Assembly (NCBI RefSeq): GCF_000222585.1
Contig: NZ_AFWE01000078.1
Location: 62,001-126,000, forward strand
Direction of reading: 5' to 3'
DNA: 64,000 nucleotides
From: Vibrio scophthalmi LMG 19158
GTDB lineage: Bacteria; Pseudomonadota; Gammaproteobacteria; Enterobacterales; Vibrionaceae
Shown: one piece after another, positions 1 to 9,321 of the stretch
Layout: each line of letters opens with the position of its first letter
Position numbering within the stretch: the first letter of the stretch is position 1
Program-made: the position numbers and the translations under genes
The notes under the pieces: generated by a model
Told to the model about the DNA's origin: nothing
The model's database searches: none
The model's input: the letters and a program-made list of their open reading frames with translations, nothing else

Positions 1-1
1 G

Positions 2-91
2 GTTAGCTATGGCGAGAAACAGCCTATAGCATCAAATAGCAGCTCTGAAGGTCGAAAATTAAATCGTAGAGTGGATATTTCAGGGAACTAA
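2..91 (+). CDS. OmpA-family protein, C-terminal end (partial)
   Basis: This is the last 29 codons of a gene that enters from the left edge. The reading frame beginning at base 2 ends with TAA at 89-91. The residues follow the end of the OmpA-like peptidoglycan-binding domain: a YGE.QPIA.N segment, then EGR.LNRRV.I, the hallmark final helix and strand of that fold. Such proteins tie the outer membrane to the cell wall or act as stator or adhesin parts. The upstream domain is outside the window, so the exact type cannot be decided. It converges on the fimbrial usher gene. Confidence 0.75.
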   Translation, partial: VSYGEKQPIASNSSSEGRKLNRRVDISGN

Positions 92-282
92 TTCATTATC
101 TAGTAGCTCGCAGTTGAATTCGGGGGTTTTAATTATGCTAGAACGACTTTAGATATGCTATTTTTCATTGGCTTTTATTTAAGTTGTTGATTTGCATGGT
201 TTTGTTGTTTTTTTATGAGAGCTTGTGCAAATGGTTATGTACATAAAAAGGTAAGTAAACCTGACATCAAGGCGGTGTCAGG

Positions 283-2676
283 TTAGTTGTATATGACTTG
301 AATTTTCCCTAAGTCAATAAATAGATCTTCGATGGCTTGATCTTTGGATATGCGAATGTCGACTGATTTGGCTACATTGTCATAAAAGTGTACTCGGTAA
401 TTTCCTTCCGGTAATACATCAAGTTCAAAATTCCCACTATCATCGGTAAAGAACGGGTAGATTTGATTTGATTCACTATTTTGAAATTCGCCAACAATAT
501 CACTCGCAGGTGCTTGTTGTTTATAAAAATAACCACTTACAAAATAGCCTTTGTTAATGACTAGTTGATGGGAGGAGCCGCTATGTAATCCACCCAATGC
601 TATGAATTCGCCTTGCTTTAGTTCTTCATTGAAATAGAGGTTGTTACTGTTAATTTTTATGGTTCTAAAATCGTCATTAGCGACAGGAATTAATAACTCT
701 GATTGCCCTGAATTTTCAGCTGCTTCCGAAATATGAATCCGTTGGTACTTATCGTAACTCAATTGATACTTTTCTTGATACTCATCAGGAAGTGAGACAA
801 TCGTAAAACTACTGGTAACGGGAGATGTTAAAATAAGATTAGATCCAGCCCATGCGAGCGCAGTATCAGCTCCTAAGGTAATAATACGATCGCTCCCTTG
901 TTGCGATTCATTTCTGGATGAATAGCGAGCATTCAGCACGACTTTGTCACCATACCATTTACCGTAACCATCAAAACCATCATAGGTTGTATCTCTATAC
1001 TTAGTGGAGGCTCGCCAGTAATAATCAGGTTGATATTGTGAAGCAGAAACCTCACTTTTATATTCATCGCCGCGGCTATCATAAGATGTTTTTCCTGATA
1101 CACTGACGTTGTTCCAACGCAATGGGATAGAGAATGAAAGATAAAGGCTGCGATCAATGTTATTGGCATTCTTTTGCCAGCGTAAATTTAAACTGGTCGA
1201 TATCCGCTCGTTAATTCGATAGCTGGTGTTGATTGAGGCTGATTGTCTAACAGTGCTGTTTTTGTCGAATTGATGTTCAAGATTAAACGACAGATAGCCG
1301 TTGGTCAGCGGAGTTGTCACGCCTGAGCTGAAGTAAATTTTGTGCAGCAACGGGTCGGAACTGGTTGATTGGTCGACGCCATAGCTAAACGCTACATTTG
1401 ATAAGGTTTTATCAAACAGCTCGTCGATAAATAGTTGGCTTTGAGCATTGTAAGAGCGGGAGTTTGAAAACCTAGTCAGTTGCCCGTTTAAGGTGAGAAA
1501 GAGCTCACCAACGGCAAAGCTTTGATTAAGCGAGTAGCGTTGTTCGTCGGTTTCTAATTCAAGTGCGGAAGAAAGGGTCCACCATGGCGTTAGTCCATAG
1601 GAGAAGACGCCTTGAGCATTCATATCGTTTCTATCGATGCTCTTATCGCCATTGTTTTCATAGATTTGTTTAGCACCATAAATCAACTGAGTCTCTATAT
1701 CACCTGCAAGCAACATTTGTGGGTGGTCAATGAGGTTAAAAAAGCGCTTGTGCTCGATGCCGCTTTGGTCGATATAGCTTACCTCTACCTCATTTACCCC
1801 CTGTTCTAGAGGCAAATCCTTAAGATTATATTGTCCAGCAGCAAGCCGGAGCGTACGGTATTCTTCACCGTTGATTCGAATTTTGATTAGCGAGGTTGAT
1901 TCTAAATTAATCGGTACTGTATTTGGGCTGATGACGTCTCTTAAATATTTAGGTTGGTAAGAATAAGAAAGGCCGAATAATTCGCCGCTTGGTAAGCGCG
2001 TTATATTGGTTTCTATTTGATAGTCACCCAGTTGTAAAAATCCGGTATTGTTGCGTAAGTTCCCCATGACTCGAGTTCGATCGCGCAACCAACTTCCCTG
2101 ATCGGTAAAATGGTTGTAATAATAAGTGTGTCCATCTTCAAATGTTACATGGCCTACGGCCGCTGTTGCGCGCAATGCAACCTGAGAGGCTGAGAAATCA
2201 GTATTAACCAAGTTATGTGAATGAGACCAATAGGTATTAAGTACACCACTGAAAAAGACGGGCTCAACATGAGGGATTCCACTGGGTGGCGTTCGATTAC
2301 TTCGGCCTTGCAGAGGAATTTCAATCAACTTACGATCGGCCACGGGTACAGAAATAGTGATGAGCAGGTCTTCAGGTTTATAGAGAGCCCCCCAGCCGAG
2401 TTGTCGGAAGTCATCACGGGTGACTTTTCGATCTTGTAGTACGTTTCGCAACACATCGAGGCGATCAGCATCGATAGATTGTACTAATACATCCAGAAGT
2501 TCATTTCCGTCTAGCGCCCAGTATTGTTCTTGCTCATCATCTAAGTAGCCGGTAATTTCCACACGCTGGCTGACTACATTCACGTCGATGGGCATTTGTA
2601 TTTCTGCAGCACTAGTGGAGAAGGTTACTCCGCCTGAGATCATCGTGGAGAAGAGAAGTGAACGTACATTGCGCAT
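283..2676 (-). CDS. fimbrial outer-membrane usher, CS1/TcfC-like
   Basis: This 797-residue protein has a signal peptide (about residues 1-23). A short periplasmic N-terminal region is followed by a long beta-rich region with alternating aromatic and polar strands, typical of a 24-strand usher barrel. An E-set-like segment (around residues 270-330, with RINGEEYRTLRL and GVNEVEVSYID) resembles the TcfC-type usher plug region. The C-terminus has a carboxypeptidase-regulatory-like beta domain with LPEGNYRVHFYD. Ushers accept chaperone-subunit complexes and thread the fimbria through the outer membrane. The gene is last in a minus-strand operon, 11 bases after the chaperone gene. Usher function is well supported by context; the alternative (CS1-like) subtype is less certain. 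Confidence 0.82.
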   Translation of the reverse strand: MRNVRSLLFSTMISGGVTFSTSAAEIQMPIDVNVVSQRVEITGYLDDEQEQYWALDGNELLDVLVQSIDADRLDVLRNVLQDRKVTRDDFRQLGWGALYKPEDLLITISVPVADRKLIEIPLQGRSNRTPPSGIPHVEPVFFSGVLNTYWSHSHNLVNTDFSASQVALRATAAVGHVTFEDGHTYYYNHFTDQGSWLRDRTRVMGNLRNNTGFLQLGDYQIETNITRLPSGELFGLSYSYQPKYLRDVISPNTVPINLESTSLIKIRINGEEYRTLRLAAGQYNLKDLPLEQGVNEVEVSYIDQSGIEHKRFFNLIDHPQMLLAGDIETQLIYGAKQIYENNGDKSIDRNDMNAQGVFSYGLTPWWTLSSALELETDEQRYSLNQSFAVGELFLTLNGQLTRFSNSRSYNAQSQLFIDELFDKTLSNVAFSYGVDQSTSSDPLLHKIYFSSGVTTPLTNGYLSFNLEHQFDKNSTVRQSASINTSYRINERISTSLNLRWQKNANNIDRSLYLSFSIPLRWNNVSVSGKTSYDSRGDEYKSEVSASQYQPDYYWRASTKYRDTTYDGFDGYGKWYGDKVVLNARYSSRNESQQGSDRIITLGADTALAWAGSNLILTSPVTSSFTIVSLPDEYQEKYQLSYDKYQRIHISEAAENSGQSELLIPVANDDFRTIKINSNNLYFNEELKQGEFIALGGLHSGSSHQLVINKGYFVSGYFYKQQAPASDIVGEFQNSESNQIYPFFTDDSGNFELDVLPEGNYRVHFYDNVAKSVDIRISKDQAIEDLFIDLGKIQVIYN

Positions 2677-2687
2677 GATCTTTCCCT

Positions 2688-3353
2688 CTAGTCTAAAATA
2701 ATCTCTGCCTGATGATATTGCCTGCCAATACGAGTTAAGGGTAAGAATATTTGGGTATCAGCGAGCAGATTAATATCGGGTAGGGGCTGATCATAAACAA
2801 CGCTGCTTTGATCTGAGCTGAGTTTTAGTTGCCAATCCTGCAAAATCATGTGTTTGTTACCTTGATTTTTAAGCGCCAATATCATTCCTTTTCCGTCGTT
2901 TTCGATAGTGGCTTGTATATCGGCTTGTGCATTTTTAGGCGTAACATAAAACGCAGTATGGAAGTTAAATTTCGCATTGATACCTTCATCGTCGTTTTCG
3001 GTGACGTTACGATCAAGTTGCATGAAAACAACGCGAAATGATTTTTCTAAGGCGAGTTTTTTTTTACCGAGATAAATCACTTTAATGCGTTTTTTCTGAT
3101 TAGGCTCAAGAATGATTTTCGAGGGAAAAACGCGTAGTTCTTTGGTCGGCTCGCGAACTTCTTCCCCTGCAGGGGCGAGAAGACGCTTAGCCACATGAAT
3201 TTGATAGGCTGCCTTACGATCAGTAAGGTTCTCTATGGTGTAACTAGCGGATTTTTCTTTTACCGTAATGCTCTGTGATAGGGGTGAGATATTAAAGTTA
3301 GCCTTTACCACCCCTATGTAAAACAGCAAACAGAGTATAGATATCATTTTCAT
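2688..3353 (-). CDS. periplasmic fimbrial chaperone, PapD-like
   Basis: The protein has 221 residues with a cleavable signal peptide (about 1-18). The N-terminal immunoglobulin-like domain shows the chaperone pattern: an ISP..QSITV edge strand, a KELRVFPSKIILEPNQKKRIKVIYLG segment equivalent to the P.....L.P...Q.+.+ motif, and SFRVVFMQLD, the strand before the interdomain linker. A weaker second domain follows. Such chaperones donate a beta strand to fimbrial subunits and hand them to the usher. It lies between subunit and usher genes with gaps of 53 and 11 bases, consistent with one transcript. The lysine-rich loop around residues 103-106 is a visible oddity. Confidence 0.82.
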   Translation of the reverse strand: MKMISILCLLFYIGVVKANFNISPLSQSITVKEKSASYTIENLTDRKAAYQIHVAKRLLAPAGEEVREPTKELRVFPSKIILEPNQKKRIKVIYLGKKKLALEKSFRVVFMQLDRNVTENDDEGINAKFNFHTAFYVTPKNAQADIQATIENDGKGMILALKNQGNKHMILQDWQLKLSSDQSSVVYDQPLPDINLLADTQIFLPLTRIGRQYHQAEIILD

Positions 3354-3406
3354 AACTCATCCTTAATAAGTAAAAGAAGGAGGGCAGTGCCCTCCTCGTG
3401 GTTAAA

Positions 3407-3958
3407 CTACAAAGGGGTCAGGTCAAATGTCAGAGTTTCAGTATATTGCCCCGCATAGCTAAAGGCTTCACCTGGTGCAAGGTTCATAATTAGTTGAAAC
3501 GAAGCGATCTCAGTAGTTGATCCTGTAGCGACAAGAGCAGATTCACCGGCGGCTAAATCTTTAGGGGAATCAAAATCTCCGCCAGTTAATTTATCAAAAT
3601 TGCCTTTTTTCAATAGATAGTTAACGTTCTTTGAGCCCGTATTATCGTTGTTATTTAATGAACCGTTCGTTGCTGTGACATGGATGTCATATCCACCCGA
3701 GGCGTTACATAAAGCTTTGCCTGAAATGCTCTGGCCTGAAACAGTTAAATCGTTCAACTCGCTATGTACATATTGGCCACCGACTTGATTTACTGGATCA
3801 CCAATTGAACCATCATTCGGGGGAGCTAAAAGGCCGATATTACATTCTTGAACAATGTTCTTAGCCAGCGTTGTTGAAGCGCCTGTTACATCAGCATACG
3901 CGTTTGAGTATCCTACTGCTGCAACAATAGCAGCGGTTGTAATTACGACTTTATTCAT
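3407..3958 (-). CDS. fimbrial major subunit-like protein
   Basis: The protein has 183 residues with a signal peptide ending near residue 22 (AYA). The mature part contains exactly two cysteines (around 39 and 83), which fits the single disulfide of a pilin immunoglobulin-like fold. It ends with a Y.E.LTFDLTPL strand typical of donor-strand fimbrial subunits. The middle is rich in Gly, Asn, Ser and Thr. It is the first gene of the operon and is followed by chaperone and usher, so it is the likely shaft subunit. No second subunit or tip adhesin gene is present nearby. Its start codon is preceded by AAAAGGGATTTC, a usable ribosome-binding site. The subunit family (CS1-like or SCPU-like) cannot be fixed by eye. 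Confidence 0.7.
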   Translation of the reverse strand: MNKVVITTAAIVAAVGYSNAYADVTGASTTLAKNIVQECNIGLLAPPNDGSIGDPVNQVGGQYVHSELNDLTVSGQSISGKALCNASGGYDIHVTATNGSLNNNDNTGSKNVNYLLKKGNFDKLTGGDFDSPKDLAAGESALVATGSTTEIASFQLIMNLAPGEAFSYAGQYTETLTFDLTPL

Positions 3959-4427
3959 AATGAAATCCCTTTTGTTCTGTTTTGGATTGTCTGTGTTGTG
4001 AAGACATAAGAATGATAGGAAAAAATATGATTCAATAAGTTGGAATTAAGTTTTAATTTCTACAATCACTCTGTGGTTTTAAAGTTTATATAATATTTAT
4101 GGTTTGATTTTTCGGTTAATATGCTTGTTCGCTTTATCTATGATTGAAGTGTTGTTGATATTTATGTTAAGTGCTGATTTTTAACAATATTTGAATTGTT
4201 TTTGTGTTTTGTTATTTGGTGCATGATTGAGTTGTTTTTTTATATGGCAAAATTCCCTATTTTTTATTAAGACTATTGTTAGTATTTTAGTACTAGTTAT
4301 GCCATTTCATGTGTAAGCGGTTGAAGTTGTTAGGTGTTTTGTGTCTTGATAAAGATCTCATTATTGGATGTTAAAGCGTGTACGTAGTTGTATATATGCA
4401 ATTGAATTCTACTATTAAGCAGGTTCT
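3959..4427. other. AT-rich divergent intergenic region
   Basis: These 469 bases separate the fimbrial operon (minus) from the VpsT-like regulator (plus). The stretch is strongly T/A-rich and contains no convincing open frame or RNA gene. It probably carries both promoters and regulator sites. I could not pick out a specific operator with confidence. Its length and composition fit a complex biofilm-type control region. Confidence 0.5.
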
Positions 4428-5129
4428 ATGTTTTTAGTGGGGGAGGATATGACTAATAAAGAAAAAGTAGTTGTTGCTTTTTGTGAGTCTAGAATTCAGC
4501 GTGATCTAATTAAGGAAGCATTATGTGGTACTAAAGGATTTTGCTTAATTGTGTCAAATAATGAAGAACTCATCGGGAGTGTTCTGTTAAATGGTGCTGA
4601 TGTTTTAATAGTTGATTATAACTATATTAATAATGAACAATTGAGAGCATTGTGTGGAAATTCATTAACTGGTGATTTGATTATGTACAATTTTTTAGAA
4701 GAAATTCAAGAAAGTCAGGTAATACAATGGCCTAACCTCAAAGGTTTGCTTTATAACACTGCGCCAGTTGAACATTTGAGTAAATGTTTAGAACACGTGC
4801 TTAATGGAGACATGTGGCTACCAAGAAAAATAATGGTTGCTATGTTGCAGTGCTCATATGAAGAGCCAAAAACAAACCATTCAGCAAGACTACTCACGAG
4901 AAGAGAAAGGCAAATATTAGATCTTCTAGCAAATGGGAAGTCTAATCAAGCTATCGCTGATAATCTTTATATAACGGAAAGTACTGTAAAAACACATGTT
5001 TATAGATTATATAAAAAAATTAATGTGAGGTGCCGGAAAGAGGCTATTTCATATGTTTATAAAAAATCACATATTCCACATTACAAATCCGTTCTTATCG
5101 AAGATGCGACAATATCCGGAGATTATTAA
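4428..5129 (+). CDS. VpsT/CsgD-like LuxR-family regulator
   Basis: The 233-residue protein has a receiver-like N-terminal domain that lacks the usual phosphorylation signature. A C-terminal LuxR helix-turn-helix occupies about residues 155-215 (LLTRRERQILDLLANG, then ITESTVKTHVYRLYKKI). Between them lies a W-L-P-R tetrapeptide at residues 130-133, where VpsT carries its c-di-GMP-binding W-L-T-R and CsgD carries Y-F-T-R. I therefore place it in the VpsT/CsgD family, whose members switch on matrix and fimbria genes. It is divergent from a fimbrial operon and upstream of a diguanylate cyclase. An ATG at 4449 is an alternative start, but its GGGAGG lies very close to it. Confidence 0.78.
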   Translation: MFLVGEDMTNKEKVVVAFCESRIQRDLIKEALCGTKGFCLIVSNNEELIGSVLLNGADVLIVDYNYINNEQLRALCGNSLTGDLIMYNFLEEIQESQVIQWPNLKGLLYNTAPVEHLSKCLEHVLNGDMWLPRKIMVAMLQCSYEEPKTNHSARLLTRRERQILDLLANGKSNQAIADNLYITESTVKTHVYRLYKKINVRCRKEAISYVYKKSHIPHYKSVLIEDATISGDY

Positions 5130-5261
5130 GCATATGCAATAAGGCTGAAGGCTCAGCCACGTCCTCATCATAAAATTTGGTAACGGAAGGGGCGCTCGTT
5201 TTGATTGTAGTATGTAGATATCTCAATAGTTTATCGTAAAAATGGTTTTAGGTTGAAGATT

Positions 5262-6110
5262 ATGCAAGACATAGCGTTTAAACACGTATTTTCTCAGTGC
5301 CCTACTGGCATTTTGGTTACCGATCTCAGCTTGAAAATTGTTCGTGCAAATAGAGCCGCACATAGGATTTTAAGAGCGCGTAATTTGATTGGAATGTCAT
5401 TCTCATCACTTTTCGATGACGTAGCCAATTCGCATATGAGGACATTTTGTGAGTATTTAGATTCAGGAAGAGAAATGAGTTTGAGTTGTAAGTTCTGTAA
5501 TTCGAATGTTGATAATTGGTGTGAGCTTTCTGGGACAAAAACTGAAGATGAATGTATTGGAAAGCTGATTATTTGGAGTGTGTCTGATATTTCAGTACAT
5601 AAAAAAAGAGAGACGGAACTAGAGCAGTTAGCGCATTACGATGGATTGACAGGTGCATACACAAGATATTATTTCTATCATCTTGCGAATAGACACTTCC
5701 AGCAGTTTATTGTGAGTAAAGAACCATTCTGTGTACTGATGTTGGATCTCGATGATTTTAAATTGATCAATGATATTTATGGTCACAGTAAAGGTGACCA
5801 TATTTTACAGAATTTTTCAGCATTGGTGGCTAAGAACTTGCGAAAAAATGATCTATTTGGAAGAGTTGGAGGCGAAGAGTTTGCAGTAGTTTTGCCCAAA
5901 ACAACACCCAGTGTAAGTCATGATATTGCCACACGAATTTGTCATGAAGTTGCCCGTTATTTTGTTGATCCCAACGTAACAGTGAGTATCGGTATTACCG
6001 CCATTAATAATGTAGAAGATAGCATTGAGCAAGCGATTATTCGAGCGGATGAAGCCCTATATACCGTTAAGAGCAACGGTAAAAACAATGCGTTGTTGAA
6101 CTGCTTCTAG
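5262..6110 (+). CDS. PAS-GGDEF diguanylate cyclase
   Basis: The protein has 282 residues from ATG 5262 (a TTG at 5253 in the same frame is less likely; AGG at 5250-5252 suits the ATG). The N-terminal third is a PAS-type sensor domain (ILVTDLSLKIVRANRAA). It is followed by a GGDEF domain with an intact GGEEF active site at residues 203-207. An RKND inhibitory-site motif sits at 194-197, the expected five residues upstream. It should make c-di-GMP from two GTP and be feedback-inhibited. It follows the VpsT-like gene by 132 bases on the same strand, so its product may feed that regulator and the neighbouring fimbriae. No transmembrane segment is visible. Confidence 0.88.
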   Translation: MQDIAFKHVFSQCPTGILVTDLSLKIVRANRAAHRILRARNLIGMSFSSLFDDVANSHMRTFCEYLDSGREMSLSCKFCNSNVDNWCELSGTKTEDECIGKLIIWSVSDISVHKKRETELEQLAHYDGLTGAYTRYYFYHLANRHFQQFIVSKEPFCVLMLDLDDFKLINDIYGHSKGDHILQNFSALVAKNLRKNDLFGRVGGEEFAVVLPKTTPSVSHDIATRICHEVARYFVDPNVTVSIGITAINNVEDSIEQAIIRADEALYTVKSNGKNNALLNCF

Positions 6111-6229
6111 AGGCTAGTTGGCGATGTACTGACATCGGTAGCGGACATCATATGATAGTATCTATTCAAAGATTAAACGCTGACATTGCCAAACGACAGG
6201 CGTTGAGGGTAGGCTATTGGGGTTTACAG

Positions 6230-6250
6230 AAGGTGGCTAATAACCACCTT
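6230..6250. terminator. hairpin between convergent genes
   Basis: A perfect 7-base stem (AAGGTGG / CCACCTT) with a 7-base loop lies between the cyclase and the TRAP large-subunit gene, which converge here. A short T-rich stretch follows on the plus strand, but there is no long U-run, so termination is only likely. Confidence 0.35.
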
Positions 6251-6269
6251 TGTATTGAGGTATACCCTT

Positions 6270-7655
6270 TTACCCGTAAGCGACGCTTGGGAACCACAGT
6301 ACCAATTGAGGCCACACCACCAAGCAAACCAAAGCGACTAACTGGATGAGGATAAAAGGGATCACACCGCGATAGATGTCTTTAAGCGCCACACCTTCTG
6401 GGCAAACTCCTTTTAAATAGAATAACGCAAAGCCAACCGGTGGGGTTAGAAAACTGGTTTGCAGCGCCATCGCCACTAACATGACGAACCAAACGAGACT
6501 TGGGTTGTCCACTACGCCATGGCCATCAAGCTCAATGCCGAGACTGGCCACAACGGGGGCGAGCAGTGGTAAGGCAATTAAGGTGATTTCAATCCAATCA
6601 AGGAAGAAGCCGAGCAAGAAGACGATTAACAAAATAAAGGCAATAATTCCATAAGTACCAAATGGTAAACCACTCAAAAATGATTCGATTAATTCGTCCC
6701 CGCCCAACTCTCGAAGTACCAGAGCAAAACAAGAAGCGCCCAAAAAGATCATAAAAATGTAAGCGGTAGTACCATAGGAAGAAAGCAGCACTTCTTTTAA
6801 TACTTTGAGATTAAGCTTTTTGTTATAGGCAGCCAATAGTGTTGCACCGAGTGCGCCAATCCCTGAGGCTTCCGTTGGTGTCGCTACACCCGCAAAGATT
6901 GAGCCTAATACTGCGAGAATCAGCATAAAGGTCGGTGTAATATCTTTGAACACTTGTAAGATAAGGCTCCAGTCTACCGGTTGAATATTTTCTGGCACCG
7001 GGGCTTTGATTGGCGACATTTTACCAACAAAAAGAATATAGCTGATGTACATACTGCCAAGCAGTAGGCCGGGCATTATCGCCCCCATGAAGAGATCACC
7101 AACCGATAACCCCAATTGATCGGCCATGATCACCAACATGATTGAAGGCGGTAATAAAATACCTAAGGTGCCTGCAGAGGCTACGGTCCCCAGCGCTAAA
7201 GGTAAGTGATAGCCTTGGCGCATCATGCTAGGGAGTGACATCACCGTGAGCAACACCACGGAGGCACCAATAATTCCTGTGGAGGCAGCAAGAATAATCC
7301 CTATCGCCATCACGGTAACGGCGAGTCCGCCATGTACTTTGCCAAAGAGCGCCTGCATCGAGGTCATTAATTTTTCCGCAATCCCCGATTTATCCAGCAT
7401 GTTACCCATGAAAATAAACATCGGTAGCGCGACTAAGATCCAGTTATCCATGATCTTATAGATACGGTTCACCACTAAACCTAGGCTGGTGTAGTCAAGC
7501 CCGGTAAAGGTATCTAGGTAGATATCGGAAAAGTAGCCTACGGCCGTAAAAATTACACCAATGCCACCCAATACATAGGCAACTGGAATACCAGTAAATA
7601 GTAGCAAGATGAACGAGCCAAACATGGCGATCACAATCCACTCATTCGCTTCCAT
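6270..7655 (-). CDS. TRAP transporter large membrane subunit (DctM family)
   Basis: This roughly 461-residue protein is highly hydrophobic, with about twelve membrane segments. It has the DctM signatures: a GIPVAYVLG opening, STGIIGASVVLLTVMSLPSM, GTLGILLPPSIMLVIM, and near the end TSFLTPPVGFALFYLKGV. It forms the Na+-driven translocation channel of a tripartite ATP-independent periplasmic transporter. Two adjacent ATGs exist (7658, 7655); AAGGAG is better spaced from 7655. The gene overlaps the small-subunit gene by about 14 bases, so the two are translationally coupled. Substrate is set by the binding protein downstream of the promoter, probably a 2-oxo or hydroxy acid. Confidence 0.9.
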   Translation of the reverse strand: MEANEWIVIAMFGSFILLLFTGIPVAYVLGGIGVIFTAVGYFSDIYLDTFTGLDYTSLGLVVNRIYKIMDNWILVALPMFIFMGNMLDKSGIAEKLMTSMQALFGKVHGGLAVTVMAIGIILAASTGIIGASVVLLTVMSLPSMMRQGYHLPLALGTVASAGTLGILLPPSIMLVIMADQLGLSVGDLFMGAIMPGLLLGSMYISYILFVGKMSPIKAPVPENIQPVDWSLILQVFKDITPTFMLILAVLGSIFAGVATPTEASGIGALGATLLAAYNKKLNLKVLKEVLLSSYGTTAYIFMIFLGASCFALVLRELGGDELIESFLSGLPFGTYGIIAFILLIVFLLGFFLDWIEITLIALPLLAPVVASLGIELDGHGVVDNPSLVWFVMLVAMALQTSFLTPPVGFALFYLKGVCPEGVALKDIYRGVIPFILIQLVALVCLVVWPQLVLWFPSVAYG

Positions 7656-8184
7656 CATTTGCTCCTTCTTTTATGGTATTAATACTGCGTAGCACTTTGG
7701 CAATCAGAGCAAAGAAAAGCACCGAGAAACTAACGGGGATAACGCTCTTGATCAGCCAGCGATAATCTAATCCTGATGGGGATGCAGAACGTTCGTTCAC
7801 GCGCCAAGATTCGTAGGCAAAATCGTAGGAGTGCACTATGACAATAACGACGAAAGGAAGCGCGAAACAAGCGATGCCAAACAGGTCGACGATTGCTTTG
7901 GTTCGCGCGCTAAATTTGTGATAAAACAAATCAACCCGCACATGCAGGTTCGAAACTTGAGCATAAGCGGTGCCGAACATAACGGCGGTCGCGTATAAGT
8001 GCCATTGCAACTCTTCGAGGGCAATCTGCCCGTTGGAAAAGACCTTTCGCAGTATCACCTGCAGCACGATAACGGCGATTAGTGCTAAGTTTATCCACGC
8101 CAAGTAGCGGCTAATGGCGCCAATGGTTTGTTCTAACTGTTTATATAAGGGGACAGAGAGTGATGTCGTCAAAGCCTTATTCAT
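7642..8184 (-). CDS. TRAP transporter small membrane subunit (DctQ family)
   Basis: This is a 180-residue protein with four predicted membrane helices and the DctQ pattern: LQVILRKVFSNGQIALEELQWHLYATAVMFG, then HVRVDLFY. The ATG at 8184 is chosen because AAAGGAG lies seven bases upstream; an in-frame ATG at 8205 lacks such a site. DctQ proteins pair with DctM and are required for transport. It sits between the binding-protein gene and the large-subunit gene, in the usual P-Q-M order on the minus strand. Nothing in it marks a substrate. Confidence 0.87.
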   Translation of the reverse strand: MNKALTTSLSVPLYKQLEQTIGAISRYLAWINLALIAVIVLQVILRKVFSNGQIALEELQWHLYATAVMFGTAYAQVSNLHVRVDLFYHKFSARTKAIVDLFGIACFALPFVVIVIVHSYDFAYESWRVNERSASPSGLDYRWLIKSVIPVSFSVLFFALIAKVLRSINTIKEGANDGSE

Positions 8185-8241
8185 TGGAAACTCCTTTCGC
8201 CCCATTCCCGACTTACCGTAATGGGGCGATTACCTCAGTCG

Positions 8242-9321
8242 TTATTGATTTTGTTCGATGGTTGCACGCGGTAAGAAACCATTGGCCTGCCATAATGCAT
8301 AGCCTTTACGGAATTGGCTTAGGTCTTGCCAAACTTTATCAAAGTACGGATCTTGTGCCGTTTTTTCGTCGACAACTTCCATCCAAGTCGTCCTGAAGAG
8401 ATTCAGCATCTCGTCGTTCCAATAACGAATTTCGACACCATTCTCTTTGGCTTTTTCCATAGCAGAATATTGCAGCGCTTCACCTTCAGCGATGGAGTAA
8501 GTCATGGTTGCCATACAAGTGGTTTCCACCGCAGACTGTTGCGCAGGGCTCATTTGTTTCCAAGTATCTTTGTTGATCAGCAACTCGAATACGGTGGATT
8601 GTTGATGCCAGCCAGGGAAGTAGTTGTATTTCGCGACTTTGTGGAAGCCAAGACGTTCATCAATCGCTGGTTGAGAGAATTCAGATGCGTCGATTGCTCC
8701 TTTCTCGAGTGCGCCAAAGATTTCACCGCCCGGTAACTGTACGGTGCCTACGCCGAGTTTCTCCATCACCGATGCACCAAGGCCGAAGAAGCGCATATTT
8801 AATCCTTTGAGATCTTCTGGCTTTTCAATCGGTTTTCTAAACCAACCTGAGGTTTCTGGTGAGATGATGGCGCACGGTACCACTTTGACGTTATAGCCCC
8901 CTTGGTCATACATTTCTTGATAAAGCTTCAAACCGTTGCCGAAGAATAGCCACGCCATGTATTCCCCCGCTTCTGGGCCAAAAGGAACCGCTGAGAATAA
9001 GGCGGAAGCTGGCAGCTTGCCTTGCCAATAACCTGCAGTTGAGTAGCCAGAGTTGACTTTACCTGTTGAAACCGCGTCGAGAATTTCGGCAGGGCTGACC
9101 AATTTACCCGGTTCGTAGATTTTCATTTTAATCGTGCCGCCGGACGTTTGGGTAATGCGTTCGGCATACCACTGAATTGGTGTACCTAGTGCCGGTAGGT
9201 GTGTACCGAAAGCAACGGGGGTTTTTAGGAGAATCTTTTTGTCAGCTGCTTGAGCACTGAATGCCAAGGTTGTAGTAGCCAGTGCGATTGAACAAGCCAA
9301 TGCGGCTTTTTTGAGATTCAT
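8242..9321 (-). CDS. TRAP periplasmic solute-binding protein (DctP/TakP-like)
   Basis: The protein has 359 residues with a clear signal peptide (cleavage near AQA-ADKK, about residue 26). The fold signature is the DctP family: NMRFFGLGASVMEKLG, LPGGEIFGALEKGAIDASEFS, YNYFPGWHQQST. This set resembles the TakP/alpha-keto-acid branch, so a 2-oxo acid such as pyruvate, or a related monocarboxylate, is a reasonable guess. The AGGAGG site favours the second of two adjacent ATGs (9321 over 9324). It is the first gene of the operon and lies divergent from a Cache-domain sensor kinase that probably senses the same class of ligand. Confidence 0.88.
   Translation of the reverse strand: MNLKKAALACSIALATTTLAFSAQAADKKILLKTPVAFGTHLPALGTPIQWYAERITQTSGGTIKMKIYEPGKLVSPAEILDAVSTGKVNSGYSTAGYWQGKLPASALFSAVPFGPEAGEYMAWLFFGNGLKLYQEMYDQGGYNVKVVPCAIISPETSGWFRKPIEKPEDLKGLNMRFFGLGASVMEKLGVGTVQLPGGEIFGALEKGAIDASEFSQPAIDERLGFHKVAKYNYFPGWHQQSTVFELLINKDTWKQMSPAQQSAVETTCMATMTYSIAEGEALQYSAMEKAKENGVEIRYWNDEMLNLFRTTWMEVVDEKTAQDPYFDKVWQDLSQFRKGYALWQANGFLPRATIEQNQ

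Noticed and set aside
6152-6349. 65-codon frame between the cyclase and the TRAP genes
   Set aside because: It runs into the antisense of the TRAP large subunit and crosses the intergenic hairpin; there is no ribosome site or family match.
8326-8736. 136-codon plus-strand frame opposite the TRAP binding protein
   Set aside because: It lies fully within the binding-protein gene in antisense and has no recognisable domain.
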